A stretch of DNA of 64,000 nt from an uncultured Sulfitobacter sp. (GTDB lineage: Bacteria > Pseudomonadota > Alphaproteobacteria > Rhodobacterales > Rhodobacteraceae), in the NCBI GenBank assembly GCA_947492925.1, contig CANLOQ010000001.1:682001-746000 (forward strand), read 5' to 3'. The translations under genes and the position numbers were made by a program. The stretch's first letter is position 1. Every line of letters starts with the position of its first letter. Below, piece by piece: positions 25,645 through 33,718 of the stretch. The notes beneath the pieces were generated by a model. It was not told the origin of the DNA. It did no database searches and saw only the letters and a list, made by a program, of their open reading frames with translations.

Positions 25645-26051
25645 ACGATTTAGTTACGTTGCAAAAGTTGCTGACGGTCAGCGAGGTCAAATATGATCAA
25701 CAAAGACAAGCGTTGTCCAAATTACTGCAAGAAGAATACAGATTACGAAATGAGCTGATCCGCTTGTCGGAAATGGGCCGGACTGCGCAACAGCAAACAA
25801 AGACGACCGCCGTGATGCAAGCGATTGGTGCAGATCTTTTGTGGCAAGGATGGCTGGGCCGCGCGCGCGCAGAACAGAATATGAAACTCGCGCGTGTGCT
25901 GGCGCGCAAGGAACATGAAAAAGGCAAAGTGCGGCAAGCGTTCGGAAAGGTCGCAGCCGTGCGCGAGCTGATAAACCAGGCTCAGCAGACACAACGTAAG
26001 GCTGCGGCGCGCAAGGACCTCAATCTCGCTATAGGAAATGCGATAAAATGA
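25641..26051 (+). CDS. Small coiled-coil protein, FliJ-like by position and shape
   Basis: A 136-residue, basic, helical protein (LTVSEVKYDQQRQALSKLL; LARKEHEKGKVRQAFGKVAAVRELI). It has no membrane segment and overlaps the flhB stop by four bases. Size and shape match FliJ, the coiled-coil stalk of the FliI ATPase and escort for export chaperones, and no other fliJ candidate is seen in this cluster. Sequence similarity to FliJ is not clear by eye, so this remains a proposal. It is the last gene of the plus-strand export block and converges with the FliL-like gene. Confidence 0.55.
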   Translation: MNDLVTLQKLLTVSEVKYDQQRQALSKLLQEEYRLRNELIRLSEMGRTAQQQTKTTAVMQAIGADLLWQGWLGRARAEQNMKLARVLARKEHEKGKVRQAFGKVAAVRELINQAQQTQRKAAARKDLNLAIGNAIK

Positions 26052-26061
26052 GGCGCGGGCT

Positions 26062-26562
26062 TCAATAATCCTGCCGCGCGATTTCAAGTATCAGCACGTC
26101 CTTGATAATGTCTGTGCCCATTTCCTTTTGACCTGCTTCGCGCAGACCACTGCGCAAAACCGCAAGGTTATTGGCTTCGGTAAAGGCACCGTCAAACCCA
26201 CCGATATTGGCGTGATCAAAGAGGACCTGCAGAAAACTGTCACGCAGTTTTGGCTCCCTGCGAAAGACGGCCTCACTGTTGCCCTCAGGCACCTCAAGGC
26301 TGAGGGCCAGCACCACGAGAGCCACAACGATACGGTCTTTCACAATGGGCACAACAAACTGATTGTTCAGTTTGACATAGTCCATTTCTGGGGCGGGATT
26401 GTCAGGGCCATATGGCTGATCCGCTGCTTTTTTTGTTGCGGAATCCGTCATTTCTGCGGTCATTTCCGTTTTCTCCGGTTCAGGGCGAAATGCCATTCCG
26501 GCACCCACTCCAACACCCGAACCAACCAGCAAAAACACAATGGGCAGAATTTTTTTCAGCAT
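26062..26562 (-). CDS. Second FliL-like flagellar basal-body protein
   Basis: A 166-residue protein with an N-terminal membrane helix (KKILPIVFLLVGSGVGVGAGMAF, about 3-25), an acidic linker and a periplasmic domain of FliL type (DYVKLNNQFVVPIV, VVALVVLALSLEV, DVLILEIARQDY). It begins ten bases after the flgH stop on the same strand, so it belongs to the rod/ring operon and not to the stator operon that holds fliL proper. The ATG at 26562 starts the membrane helix; the open frame extending to 26682 lies within flgH. It probably has a distinct role from FliL at 16068. Confidence 0.75.
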   Translation of the reverse strand: MLKKILPIVFLLVGSGVGVGAGMAFRPEPEKTEMTAEMTDSATKKAADQPYGPDNPAPEMDYVKLNNQFVVPIVKDRIVVALVVLALSLEVPEGNSEAVFRREPKLRDSFLQVLFDHANIGGFDGAFTEANNLAVLRSGLREAGQKEMGTDIIKDVLILEIARQDY

Positions 26563-26572
26563 GCGGAAACCC

Positions 26573-27301
26573 TCAAAAAGGAAGAATAACGTCAAGGATT
26601 TGCTGACCGTACCGGGGTTGCTGCACATCCGTAATCTGGCCGCGACCGCCGTAGGACACGCGTGCCGACGCGATCTTGTCATAGGTGATTTCGTTCTGCC
26701 GAGAGATGTCGGCGGGGCGCACGTAGCCCGTTACCAGCAGCTCGCGTAGTTCAAAATTAACCCGCAGTTCCTGTGAGCCGGAAATTGACAGAACACCGTT
26801 TGGCAGCACATCAATAACTGTGGCTGCCACCCGTAATGTCAGCTTTTCGTTGCGTTTGACGGAACCGTCCCCCGACGATGTCGAAGAGGTGTTCAGGTTG
26901 ATCAATGCTTCCGGGTTGGCCCCGGGCAGTCGATTGTCCAAACGCTGTGGTAAACCCAGAAATTCAGGCACACCAAAATCTTCGGCACCGGAACGGGATC
27001 TGTCGGTTGCATTCGAGATTTCGGCCTTTTCATCAATCTCAATCACGACTGTCAGAATATCACCGCGTTGCAAGGCGCGCCGATCGCCCAACAAGGAATT
27101 GCGTGTTCCGGACCAAAGTGACGCACGGTCGACCACGCGTTCCTGCTCGACCCGCAAGGGCAGGCCCGGGTTAATCATTGCAGAATGCTCCACTGTTTCC
27201 ATTGGCGGTGAAAACGACGGTGGCTTGCCCAGTTCATCAACGCTTGTGCATCCTGTAAGCGCAGCGCCCAAGGTCGCAGCGGCGATGTATTGGTTTCTCA
27301 T
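26573..27301 (-). CDS. flgH: Flagellar L-ring lipoprotein FlgH
   Basis: FlgH forms the outer-membrane L ring. The 242-residue product has a lipoprotein signal with the lipobox LTGC (Cys18) and the conserved family blocks ASLWSGTRNSLLGDRRALQRGDILTVVIEIDEKAEISNAT and RNEKLTLRVAATVIDVLPNGVLSISGSQELRVN, ending with VSYGGRGQITDVQQPRYGQQILDVI. It follows flgA after nine bases in the operon flgB-flgC-fliE-fliQ-flgF-flgG-flgA-flgH-fliL2. Confidence 0.96.
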   Translation of the reverse strand: MRNQYIAAATLGAALTGCTSVDELGKPPSFSPPMETVEHSAMINPGLPLRVEQERVVDRASLWSGTRNSLLGDRRALQRGDILTVVIEIDEKAEISNATDRSRSGAEDFGVPEFLGLPQRLDNRLPGANPEALINLNTSSTSSGDGSVKRNEKLTLRVAATVIDVLPNGVLSISGSQELRVNFELRELLVTGYVRPADISRQNEITYDKIASARVSYGGRGQITDVQQPRYGQQILDVILPF

Positions 27302-27310
27302 TCTTTGATC

Positions 27311-27724
27311 CTATCTGCTGACGTGAATGCTGCCGTCTGCTTGCACCTGTCCGAAAAGAACGGCCCGCGATGACAGATTCATGATCCGAACCCGATCACC
27401 CAGCGCTCCTCGCTCCAGCGCGCGCCCTTCCGTCAGAATTTCCAACCCGCTGGCAAAAAAGATCAAGCGCACCAGTTGGTTGCGCGCCACCAGCGCTGGC
27501 GGGCCGATATCATTCACGCCAATTGGTTTTCCCGGGTACAGAACCACGCGCGCTTCCTGACCGACAACGTCGGCCACCTGCGAAAACCCATAAGACAGGC
27601 TACCGGGGCGTAGGGCCACATCGGTTTCCGCAATTATCGCATTGGCGCGGATAGTACGGAGGGGCACCACGCTATCGGCCCAAGCAGGTTGCGCACAAAG
27701 GAACAGAAGAAAAAAACGCCACAT
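27311..27724 (-). CDS. flgA: Flagellar P-ring assembly chaperone FlgA
   Basis: FlgA is a periplasmic chaperone for FlgI. The 137-residue product has a signal peptide (WRFFLLFLCAQPAWA) and the SAF/FlgA pattern: RTIRANAIIAETDV, VVGQEARVVLYPGKPIGVNDIGPPALVARNQLV, then LEILTEGRALERGALGDRVRIMNLSS. Length is short, as usual in alphaproteobacteria. I use the ATG at 27724, two bases after the flgG stop; a TTG at 27730 overlapping that stop is an alternative. Confidence 0.92.
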   Translation of the reverse strand: MWRFFLLFLCAQPAWADSVVPLRTIRANAIIAETDVALRPGSLSYGFSQVADVVGQEARVVLYPGKPIGVNDIGPPALVARNQLVRLIFFASGLEILTEGRALERGALGDRVRIMNLSSRAVLFGQVQADGSIHVSR

Positions 27725-27726
27725 AA

Positions 27727-28512
27727 TCAACGTACCTGCGTCGTTGCGCCCATCATCTGATCTGCAGCAGAGATGACCTTGGCGTTCATCTCATAGCCCC
27801 GCTGCGCCTCAATCAGTTCGGTGATTTCGCGCACAGCATCTACAGAACTGTCTTCCAGATATCCCTGACGCAGAGTGCCCAACCCGTCGATGCCGGGGGT
27901 TGAAATCAGCGGCGGACCCGATGCTTCGGTCTCAGAAAACAGGTTGCTGCCCAGCGCCTCCAGCCCCTTTGCGTTGGTAAACCCCGTGAGATTGAATTGA
28001 CCCAAAAGCTGACCGGCTGCGTTGTCCTCGAAATAGGCATAGACTTCGCCCGCACTGTTGATTGAGATGTTGCGCGCATCATCCGGGATCACAATTTCAG
28101 GGGCGACGGGGAAACCGTCAGAGGTAACAATCAGCCCTTCACCGGTGCGTTTCAGCCCACCGTCGCGGGTATAGGCCGCCTGTCCGTTTGGCATTGTCAC
28201 CTCAAGGAACCCTTGACCGTCAATGGCCACATCCAGATCACCGCCCGTCGCAGACAATCCGCCTTGGGCCAGTTGAATTGATACCGCAGCGGGCCGCACA
28301 CCAAGGCCAAGTTGAACCCCGGTCGGCAAAACCGTTCCGTCCGATGCATTGACTGCGCCGGCGCGGGAAAGCTGTTGATAGTGCAAATCCGCAAATTCCG
28401 CCCGGCGGGCATTATATCCAGTGGTGGACATATTCGACAGATTGTTCGATATCGTCTCAACCCTCATTTGCTGGGCTGCCATACCTGTAGCGGCGATCTT
28501 CAGGGCGCGCAT
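27727..28512 (-). CDS. flgG: Flagellar distal rod protein FlgG
   Basis: FlgG builds the distal rod that passes through the P and L rings. The 261-residue product has the axial N-terminus MRALKIAATGMAAQQMRVETISNNLSNMSTTGYNARRAEF (read in parts), the IDGQGFLEV segment and the C-terminus ELIEAQRGYEMNAKVISAADQMM. No signal peptide. Length matches the family (about 260). It is in the rod operon between flgF and flgA. Confidence 0.96.
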   Translation of the reverse strand: MRALKIAATGMAAQQMRVETISNNLSNMSTTGYNARRAEFADLHYQQLSRAGAVNASDGTVLPTGVQLGLGVRPAAVSIQLAQGGLSATGGDLDVAIDGQGFLEVTMPNGQAAYTRDGGLKRTGEGLIVTSDGFPVAPEIVIPDDARNISINSAGEVYAYFEDNAAGQLLGQFNLTGFTNAKGLEALGSNLFSETEASGPPLISTPGIDGLGTLRQGYLEDSSVDAVREITELIEAQRGYEMNAKVISAADQMMGATTQVR

Positions 28513-28529
28513 TGGCGTCTCCTCTTGGG

Positions 28530-29240
28530 TTAGGTCATCAGGGATTTCATGGCCGCACGCACGCGTTCGTCTTCCGCTTCCAGAAAGCTCTGACCCAATT
28601 CATAGGCGCGCTGCACTTCGACCATGCGGGCCAGTTGGCCAATGGCGTTCACATTGGAGTTTTCGACAAAACCTTGCAGGACACGCGCCGTTTCTGTTGG
28701 TTCGAAACCGCTGTCAGTGCGAAACATCACGCCGTCCTCACGGACAAGACTTGACGGATCAAGAGGGCGCACCACACCGATCTGACCCAAGGGGTTTCCA
28801 TCCGCGCTGAGCGTTCCATCGTTTGAGACAGCAACATCAGCGCCGGGCGGCACAAATACAGGTACCCCTCCCGCATCAAGAACCCGAAAGCCATCGTAGG
28901 TTACCAAATCACCCTCGGCGTTTGGTGAGAAAGCGCCCGAACGGGTCAGTCTCTCGCCCGACGGGGTTTCAATCAAGAAGAACCCGTCTCCTTCGATCGC
29001 AAGGTCAAATGATGCACCGGTCTGGTTCAATGTGCCCTGCAGAAAAGATGTATTTCGCACGTTACCCTGCCCCATCGACAAAGACGCGCCGCGGTCAACC
29101 GGTTTCACGAACTCAGAGAAAATCATCCCCTCGCTGCGAAAACCGGTTGTCGCAGCGTTCGCGATGTTATTGGCGACAATCTGCATTTCACGGGCCAGTC
29201 CGGATTGACGGCTTAATGTGGTGTATCCTGCGTGATCCAT
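28530..29240 (-). CDS. flgF: Flagellar proximal rod protein FlgF
   Basis: FlgF is a proximal rod subunit. The 236-residue product has the axial N-terminal pattern LSRQSGLAREMQIVANNIANAATTGFRSEGM, IEGDGFFLIETPSGERLTRSGAFSPN in the middle and the C-terminal ARMVEVQRAYELGQSFLEAEDERV. It follows fliQ after one base and precedes flgG by 17 bases. Length is normal. Confidence 0.94.
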   Translation of the reverse strand: MDHAGYTTLSRQSGLAREMQIVANNIANAATTGFRSEGMIFSEFVKPVDRGASLSMGQGNVRNTSFLQGTLNQTGASFDLAIEGDGFFLIETPSGERLTRSGAFSPNAEGDLVTYDGFRVLDAGGVPVFVPPGADVAVSNDGTLSADGNPLGQIGVVRPLDPSSLVREDGVMFRTDSGFEPTETARVLQGFVENSNVNAIGQLARMVEVQRAYELGQSFLEAEDERVRAAMKSLMT

Positions 29241-29241
29241 T

Positions 29242-29511
29242 CTAGCCTCCGATAATTAGGGGGATGATGCGTTCGTGAAAAAAGGACACCAATGTCTGTG
29301 TCATGAAGCCCATCGACAACCAGAACACGACGCCGATTGCGGCAAGCTTTGGTACGAACGTCAGCGTCATTTCTTGAATAGAGGTGAGCGCCTGCACCAA
29401 CCCAATTGATACACCTGCAAGCAGCGCCACTGTCAGAATGGGCAGGGAAATCAACAACCCTACCCATAAACCCTGCCGCAACGTGTCAAAAAACAGGACT
29501 TCGTTCAGCAT
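29242..29511 (-). CDS. fliQ: Flagellar type III export gate protein FliQ
   Basis: FliQ is the small two-helix subunit of the export gate. The 89-residue product has two hydrophobic hairpins (LWVGLLISLPILTVALLAGVSIGLVQALTSIQEMTLTFVPKL and IGVVFWLSMGFMTQTLVSFF, read in parts), the standard family pattern. Its ATG overlaps the fliE stop by one base. Placing it in the rod operon, away from fliP and fliR, is a feature of this alphaproteobacterial arrangement. Confidence 0.95.
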   Translation of the reverse strand: MLNEVLFFDTLRQGLWVGLLISLPILTVALLAGVSIGLVQALTSIQEMTLTFVPKLAAIGVVFWLSMGFMTQTLVSFFHERIIPLIIGG

Positions 29512-29798
29512 CAGACAGGCATCCGCAGAATTTCCTGATAGGCTTCGACCACCTTGTTGCGCACCGTAACGGCGGTTTCGACAACCAGTTCGGTCTGGGC
29601 CAAGGCGGTCACCAGCGAATGCGGGTCCGCCGTGCCGATCATCGATGCCTTTGCCGTCTGCTCTCCCTCAGCGAGGGCAGCCGCAAAATCCGCAGCCGTG
29701 TTTCTTGCCGTTTCCATTGCACCCGGCAGACCGTCAGGTAGCATTGCGGGACGGGCTGCCGCGTATTTCTGCGCGGCAGATATGCCTTTGATTTCCAT
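29511..29798 (-). CDS. fliE: Flagellar hook-basal body protein FliE
   Basis: FliE is the MS ring-rod junction protein. The 95-residue product has a weakly conserved N-terminus and the family C-terminal half: DFAAALAEGEQTAKASMIG, DPHSLVTALAQTELVVETAVTVRNKVVEAYQEILRMPV, the last stretch being typical of FliE. AAGGAG stands before the ATG. It is located between flgC and fliQ. Confidence 0.93.
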   Translation of the reverse strand: MEIKGISAAQKYAAARPAMLPDGLPGAMETARNTAADFAAALAEGEQTAKASMIGTADPHSLVTALAQTELVVETAVTVRNKVVEAYQEILRMPV

Positions 29799-29832
29799 TC
29801 TGGAACTCCTTTCAGTGATATTGAAAACCGGT

Positions 29833-30225
29833 TCACCGGCGTAGCAAGTCCATCAAACCCGATGACATCTTGCGAGTTTGCTCAAAGATTTTCAGGTTCG
29901 CCTCATAGCTGCGCTGCGCCTCGCGGGCATCCGCCAGTTCAATCAGCAAATCGACATTCGATCCTTCGAAGTGACCACTTTCATCGGCCAAAGGATGGGT
30001 CGGATCATGAATTCTCTCCAGTTCGCTTTGATCAAGGCGCACCTTTCCAGGGGTTACTTCGGTCACCCGATCACGGCCTGACATCTCTGTTTCGAATGAA
30101 ATGAGCTTTCTGCGGTAGCCTGGTGTGTCCGCATTCGAGATGTTTTCGGACAGGTGCCGTAACCGTGCGGCCTGAGCACGCAAACCGCTCGACGAAACAC
30201 TCAGCGCGTTTGAAAAATCGCTCAT
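29833..30225 (-). CDS. flgC: Flagellar proximal rod protein FlgC
   Basis: FlgC is a proximal rod subunit. The 130-residue product has SNALSVSSSGLRAQAARLRHLSENISNADTPGYRRKLISFE at the N-terminus (read in parts), the typical NxxxxxxPxYRRK-type signature, and a C-terminal RSYEANLKIFEQTRKMSSGLMDLL. ATG 30225 is chosen from homology and the nearby AGGGA; the frame extends upstream into flgB without homology. Confidence 0.95.
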   Translation of the reverse strand: MSDFSNALSVSSSGLRAQAARLRHLSENISNADTPGYRRKLISFETEMSGRDRVTEVTPGKVRLDQSELERIHDPTHPLADESGHFEGSNVDLLIELADAREAQRSYEANLKIFEQTRKMSSGLMDLLRR

Positions 30226-30235
30226 AAATCGTCCC

Positions 30236-30625
30236 TTAATTTGTGCGAAGGCTGCTGCGCAGCACATTGAGTGAGGTCTTATAGATGGCCATCGCGCGGT
30301 CATGCTGCCGTTTGGCATCCACTGATTTCAGAATCTCCGTCTCAATCGAAACCTGATTGCCGTTTGGACTGGCCTGACTGCCCACCTCTGCAGCGGTGCC
30401 CAATTGGTCAGCCCCCATTGATCCGTTAAGGTGACTGCCCCGTGTGGCCCGCTGGGTTACATCATCTGCTGCAGGCATATAAATGCTTTTGAAGTCCGGC
30501 ATGCTGCGCGCGACGTAGTCAGGCGTATCCGCATTGGCCACGTTTTCAGCGACAATTGCCTGCTGTTGTCCAGCGTGCTTTGCCATCGCCGTTGAGATGC
30601 GAAAGACATTCAGGTTTTCAAACAT
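30236..30625 (-). CDS. flgB: Flagellar proximal rod protein FlgB
   Basis: FlgB is the most proximal rod subunit. The 129-residue product has VFRISTAMAKHAGQQQAIVAENVANADTPDYVARSM (axial signature with NxANADTPxY) and the C-terminal helix SVDAKRQHDRAMAIYKTSLNVLRSSL. GGAGAA precedes the ATG at 30625; nine extra in-frame codons upstream are not used. It is the first gene of the long minus-strand rod/ring operon and is divergent from fliI. Confidence 0.93.
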   Translation of the reverse strand: MFENLNVFRISTAMAKHAGQQQAIVAENVANADTPDYVARSMPDFKSIYMPAADDVTQRATRGSHLNGSMGADQLGTAAEVGSQASPNGNQVSIETEILKSVDAKRQHDRAMAIYKTSLNVLRSSLRTN

Positions 30626-30648
30626 CGGGGCTTCTCCCTCGACCGATT

Positions 30649-30663
30649 TCAATCAAGGCTTAA
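30649..30663. promoter_or_regulatory. CtrA-like box between flgB and fliI
   Basis: On the minus strand TTAA, seven bases, TTGA: one mismatch from TTAA-N7-TTAA. It is 24 bases from the flgB start and 45 bases from the fliI start. Confidence 0.4.
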
Positions 30664-30707
30664 CCCCGATTCCTTTAGAAAGAGTGATCAACAAAGAGAG
30701 GAACGTC

Positions 30708-32084
30708 ATGTCGCCCACCGCACGGCTTAGCGGGCTCAGCGCCCAGATCGAAACGCTGGCATCGGTCCGGCCTGTGGGCCGCGTGACACAGGTACGCGCA
30801 GGTATGGTTGAGGTATCGGGGCTTGGTGGCACCGCGCGCATCGGGGATTGGATCAGCGTCATCCGCAACGATAAACCACCACTGGACTGCGAAGTTGTAC
30901 AGCTTGAAGGTGAAAGAATTCTGGCGTTGCCAGAGGCTGCCCCAGACGGTATCGCCCTTCAGGACCGCGCCAGCCTTTCACCGGAAGGAGTGATCGCTCC
31001 TTCAGACACCTGGCTTGGGCGCATCATTGATCCGTCCGGCAAACCTCTCGACGGGGCGCCCCTGCTGCGCGGTGGGCAGGCACGCGGCCTGCGCACGCCA
31101 CCACCGGATCCCGCGTCTCGCCGCGCTCTGGGCCCTCGCCTGTCGACCGGGCTTGCTGTGACGAACACGCTCCTGCCTTTGGTCAGGGGTCAGCGGATTG
31201 GGCTATTTGCGGGCTCAGGCGTTGGAAAAAGCAGTTTGCTCGGCACGCTTGCGCAGAATGTGGAGGCAGACGTTGTTGTAATCGGGTTGATCGGTGAGCG
31301 CGGTCGCGAGTTGCGGCTTTTTGTCGAAGAAGTTATCGGTGCTGAAGGTTTGAAGCGCACGGTTGTCGTTGCCGCCACATCAGATCAATCCGCACTTCAG
31401 CGACGTCGCTGCGCCTGGACAGCAATGGCAGTGGCAGAGCATTTTCGTGATCAGGGCAAATCAGTCCTACTTCTTGCTGATTCAATCACCCGCTTTGTAG
31501 AAGCCCATCGGGAAGTGGCCGTCGCCGCAGGCGAAGCACCCGTTTTGCGTGGCTACCCACCATCCACGGCTCACATGATCATGTCACTTTGCGAGCGTGC
31601 GGGACCCGGACAGGGTGATCAGGGTGATATCACCGCCATCTTCTCGGTGCTTGTTGCAGGTTCTGATATGGAAGAACCCATCGCAGATATCCTTCGCGGC
31701 GTTCTGGACGGTCATATTGTCCTCGACCGTGGCATTGCTGAACGTGGTCGCTATCCGGCAATTGATGTCCTGCAATCCGTGTCGCGCAGTCTGCCTGCGG
31801 CGGCAAGTGTGGCTGAAAACGTGCTGTTGCATCAGGCGCGGCGGCTCTTGGGGCTCTACGAAAGAAACGCCGTCATGATCCGCGCCGGCCTTTATAGTCA
31901 TGGCAGTGATCCGGAATTGGATCAGGCCGTTGCGCTATGGCCCGCATTGGATGATTTCTTGGCACAAGCCGGTTTGCAGGGATGCGAGAACAGTTTTCAA
32001 CAGCTTGCGGTCATCCTTCGGCGATCCCAAAATGCTGGCCTGCCTCCCGCACGCCAAAATTCTCCTTTACCAGAACGTGCCTAA
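30708..32084 (+). CDS. fliI: Flagellar export ATPase FliI
   Basis: FliI hydrolyses ATP to help unfold and feed export substrates. The 458-residue product is an F1-beta-like ATPase with Walker A (AGSGVGKS, residues 168-175), Walker B (SVLLLAD, ending at Asp258), the GERGREL segment after the P-loop and GLYSHGSDPELDQAVALWPAL at the C-terminus. The ATG at 30708 has GAGAGGA upstream; an open extension to 30534 overlaps flgB antisense and is rejected. It is convergent with the DUF1217 gene. Confidence 0.96.
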   Translation: MSPTARLSGLSAQIETLASVRPVGRVTQVRAGMVEVSGLGGTARIGDWISVIRNDKPPLDCEVVQLEGERILALPEAAPDGIALQDRASLSPEGVIAPSDTWLGRIIDPSGKPLDGAPLLRGGQARGLRTPPPDPASRRALGPRLSTGLAVTNTLLPLVRGQRIGLFAGSGVGKSSLLGTLAQNVEADVVVIGLIGERGRELRLFVEEVIGAEGLKRTVVVAATSDQSALQRRRCAWTAMAVAEHFRDQGKSVLLLADSITRFVEAHREVAVAAGEAPVLRGYPPSTAHMIMSLCERAGPGQGDQGDITAIFSVLVAGSDMEEPIADILRGVLDGHIVLDRGIAERGRYPAIDVLQSVSRSLPAAASVAENVLLHQARRLLGLYERNAVMIRAGLYSHGSDPELDQAVALWPALDDFLAQAGLQGCENSFQQLAVILRRSQNAGLPPARQNSPLPERA

Positions 32085-32086
32085 GA

Positions 32087-32875
32087 CTACTGCTGCAACA
32101 AAGTCAGTGCAATTGAGCCACCCGTAAGCCCGGCGCTGAACCCATTGATCTGGTCGCGCACGATGAACTTGGTGATGACATCCTCAAGGGCTTTGGGGTC
32201 TTCGAACAAGGTAAGATCAGAAGTGCCAAACACGCTTTTCGCCTTTTCTTTGAAGGTTTCAAGCTGTTGGTCAATGTCGATTTGTCCAATGCTACTTGGC
32301 AAATTCAGTGCTTTCTCAAAAAGCTCGCGCAGCGGAGGATCACCCAAGATGGTGAACCATTTTGTGTCGCTGGATACAGTATCTGCTGCCAGTTCAGGCA
32401 GTTCCCGTTGCGCATAAAGTGCCACGCGCATTGCACTGTTCTGGGCACCCGCTGCGACTTCGAAACTGTTTGCCTGAAAACGCGCGACCATCTGCGCTGC
32501 GAAATCGGGCTGCAACGCGCCACGCATGTCCAGCGGGCCGAAACCAAAGGCCTCCGACATATCCCGATATCTTGTATCCGCCAGTCTCATGGACAGCGCA
32601 TCATCACTTCGCGTGCCCTCTTCTAGCACTTTGCGAATGAAGAAACGGTTGTCGATGTCGTCCTGCAATCCAAAAGCGCCCAGCGCCACGGATAGCAAAC
32701 GGCGGTCTGACACAAGGTCTTCTGCCGAAGTCACCTGTCCGATCCGTTCAGCAAAATAATCCGTGTCCCGCTGAATGACGGTTGATTGGTTGAAGGTGTT
32801 GGCCTGTGCCTCGTACGTGCGTTGCAGGAAACGCCATCCGGCCAAGCCATCAGTCGGTACAATTGGCTGAAACAT
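32087..32875 (-). CDS. DUF1217-family flagellar protein
   Basis: A 262-residue protein of the DUF1217 type found in alphaproteobacterial flagellar clusters. It has no signal peptide or membrane helix and is largely helical, with segments such as YFAERIGQVTSAEDLVSDRRLLSVALGAFGL and NRFFIRKVLEEGTRSDDALSMRLADTRYRDMSEAFGFG (read in parts). The C-terminus ends GGSIALTLLQQ. Its ATG shares one base with the flbT stop. It may be an export-related or axial protein, but its function is not established to my knowledge. Confidence 0.75.
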   Translation of the reverse strand: MFQPIVPTDGLAGWRFLQRTYEAQANTFNQSTVIQRDTDYFAERIGQVTSAEDLVSDRRLLSVALGAFGLQDDIDNRFFIRKVLEEGTRSDDALSMRLADTRYRDMSEAFGFGPLDMRGALQPDFAAQMVARFQANSFEVAAGAQNSAMRVALYAQRELPELAADTVSSDTKWFTILGDPPLRELFEKALNLPSSIGQIDIDQQLETFKEKAKSVFGTSDLTLFEDPKALEDVITKFIVRDQINGFSAGLTGGSIALTLLQQ

Positions 32876-33279
32876 CAGAACGTCCTGACGGCCAAAAGCC
32901 GATCCTCACGCGGGATCATGGAACGCAGCGCCTTGAGAGCACGATAATGTTGATCACCAATCGTGGCTTCGCTCGCCTCTGCCAAGATGCGGCGGCTATC
33001 GGTATCCTGAAAAACCTGACTCAATTCCTCAATCTGGCGCAAAAGCCCCTTTCGCGCCTTTTCAGGCGTGGAATCGCCCGACAAAACCAGCTGCAACGCG
33101 AAACATGCCCGCCGCACCGGTGTCGTTGCGTCCTCAGGATGGACCGCGTCGCGCAATCGCAGGATATGCGCGTCTGGCGTCATGATCGACAAGCGGCTGC
33201 GCCTGTCCCCGTTCTCAATCACCGCGCCATTGATTAAGACCCGTTCCTTGGGGCTGAGTTTCAGGACAAGACCGCTCAT
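32875..33279 (-). CDS. flbT: Flagellin post-transcriptional regulator FlbT
   Basis: FlbT controls flagellin production after transcription; in Caulobacter it promotes flagellin mRNA decay when assembly is incomplete. The 134-residue product has the family start LVLKLSPKERVLINGAVIENGDRR and FALQLVLSGD, then a helical second half. Its ATG overlaps the flaF stop by four bases, and the partner regulator FlaF and a flagellin gene lie immediately upstream on the same strand. Confidence 0.93.
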   Translation of the reverse strand: MSGLVLKLSPKERVLINGAVIENGDRRSRLSIMTPDAHILRLRDAVHPEDATTPVRRACFALQLVLSGDSTPEKARKGLLRQIEELSQVFQDTDSRRILAEASEATIGDQHYRALKALRSMIPREDRLLAVRTF

Positions 33280-33647
33280 TTCTGTGCCTCACCTGGCTTC
33301 AGTCCGCGCAGGATCGCGGTATTGACCTCCAGCAACGGGATTGCGTTGTCTTCTCTTCGGATCACTCTGCTGGTGTGCCAATCGGTGAATTCAGCTAGAT
33401 AAAAGATGCGCGCCCGCAAATCTTGAGGGAGTTCATTCTGCGGATCAGCGACATCAACTGCAAACGCACGCCAAATCGCCCGGTTTTCATGCAGCGCCTC
33501 AACCAGTTTTACAAACGGGCCTTCTTCAATCGCTTTCTTCAGCCTGAACGTGATGCGTGCCAGCACGTCATATTCAATACGCCGATTTGATCGGATGGGG
33601 GCCAATGCGGGCGAATACGCCTCTTGTGCTCTTGCTGATGCGTTCAC
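33276..33647 (-). CDS. flaF: Flagellar biosynthesis regulator FlaF
   Basis: FlaF is required for flagellin synthesis or secretion and acts opposite to FlbT. The 123-residue product matches the family: AQEAYSPALAPIRSNRRIEYDVLARITFRLKKAI, ENRAIWRAFAVDVADPQNELPQDLRARIFYLAEFTDWHTSRVI (read in parts). Start is a GTG at 33647 with AAGG upstream. It lies 71 bases downstream of the flagellin stop, with a strong hairpin between them, so its level may be set below that of flagellin. Confidence 0.92.
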   Translation of the reverse strand: MNASARAQEAYSPALAPIRSNRRIEYDVLARITFRLKKAIEEGPFVKLVEALHENRAIWRAFAVDVADPQNELPQDLRARIFYLAEFTDWHTSRVIRREDNAIPLLEVNTAILRGLKPGEAQK

Positions 33648-33684
33648 GGTAAACCTTACCTACTGATTATGACTGCCAGTGCGT

Positions 33685-33707
33685 CAGGGGCGGGTGTACC
33701 GCCCCTG
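33685..33707 (-). terminator. Terminator-like hairpin after flagellin
   Basis: A perfect 9-bp stem (CAGGGGCGG / CCGCCCCTG) with a 5-base loop lies 12 bases after the flagellin stop on the minus strand. No good U-tract follows on that strand, so it may act as a 3' stabiliser or a leaky barrier between flagellin and flaF rather than as a full terminator. Confidence 0.55.
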
Positions 33708-33718
33708 ATTGTTTCGGT

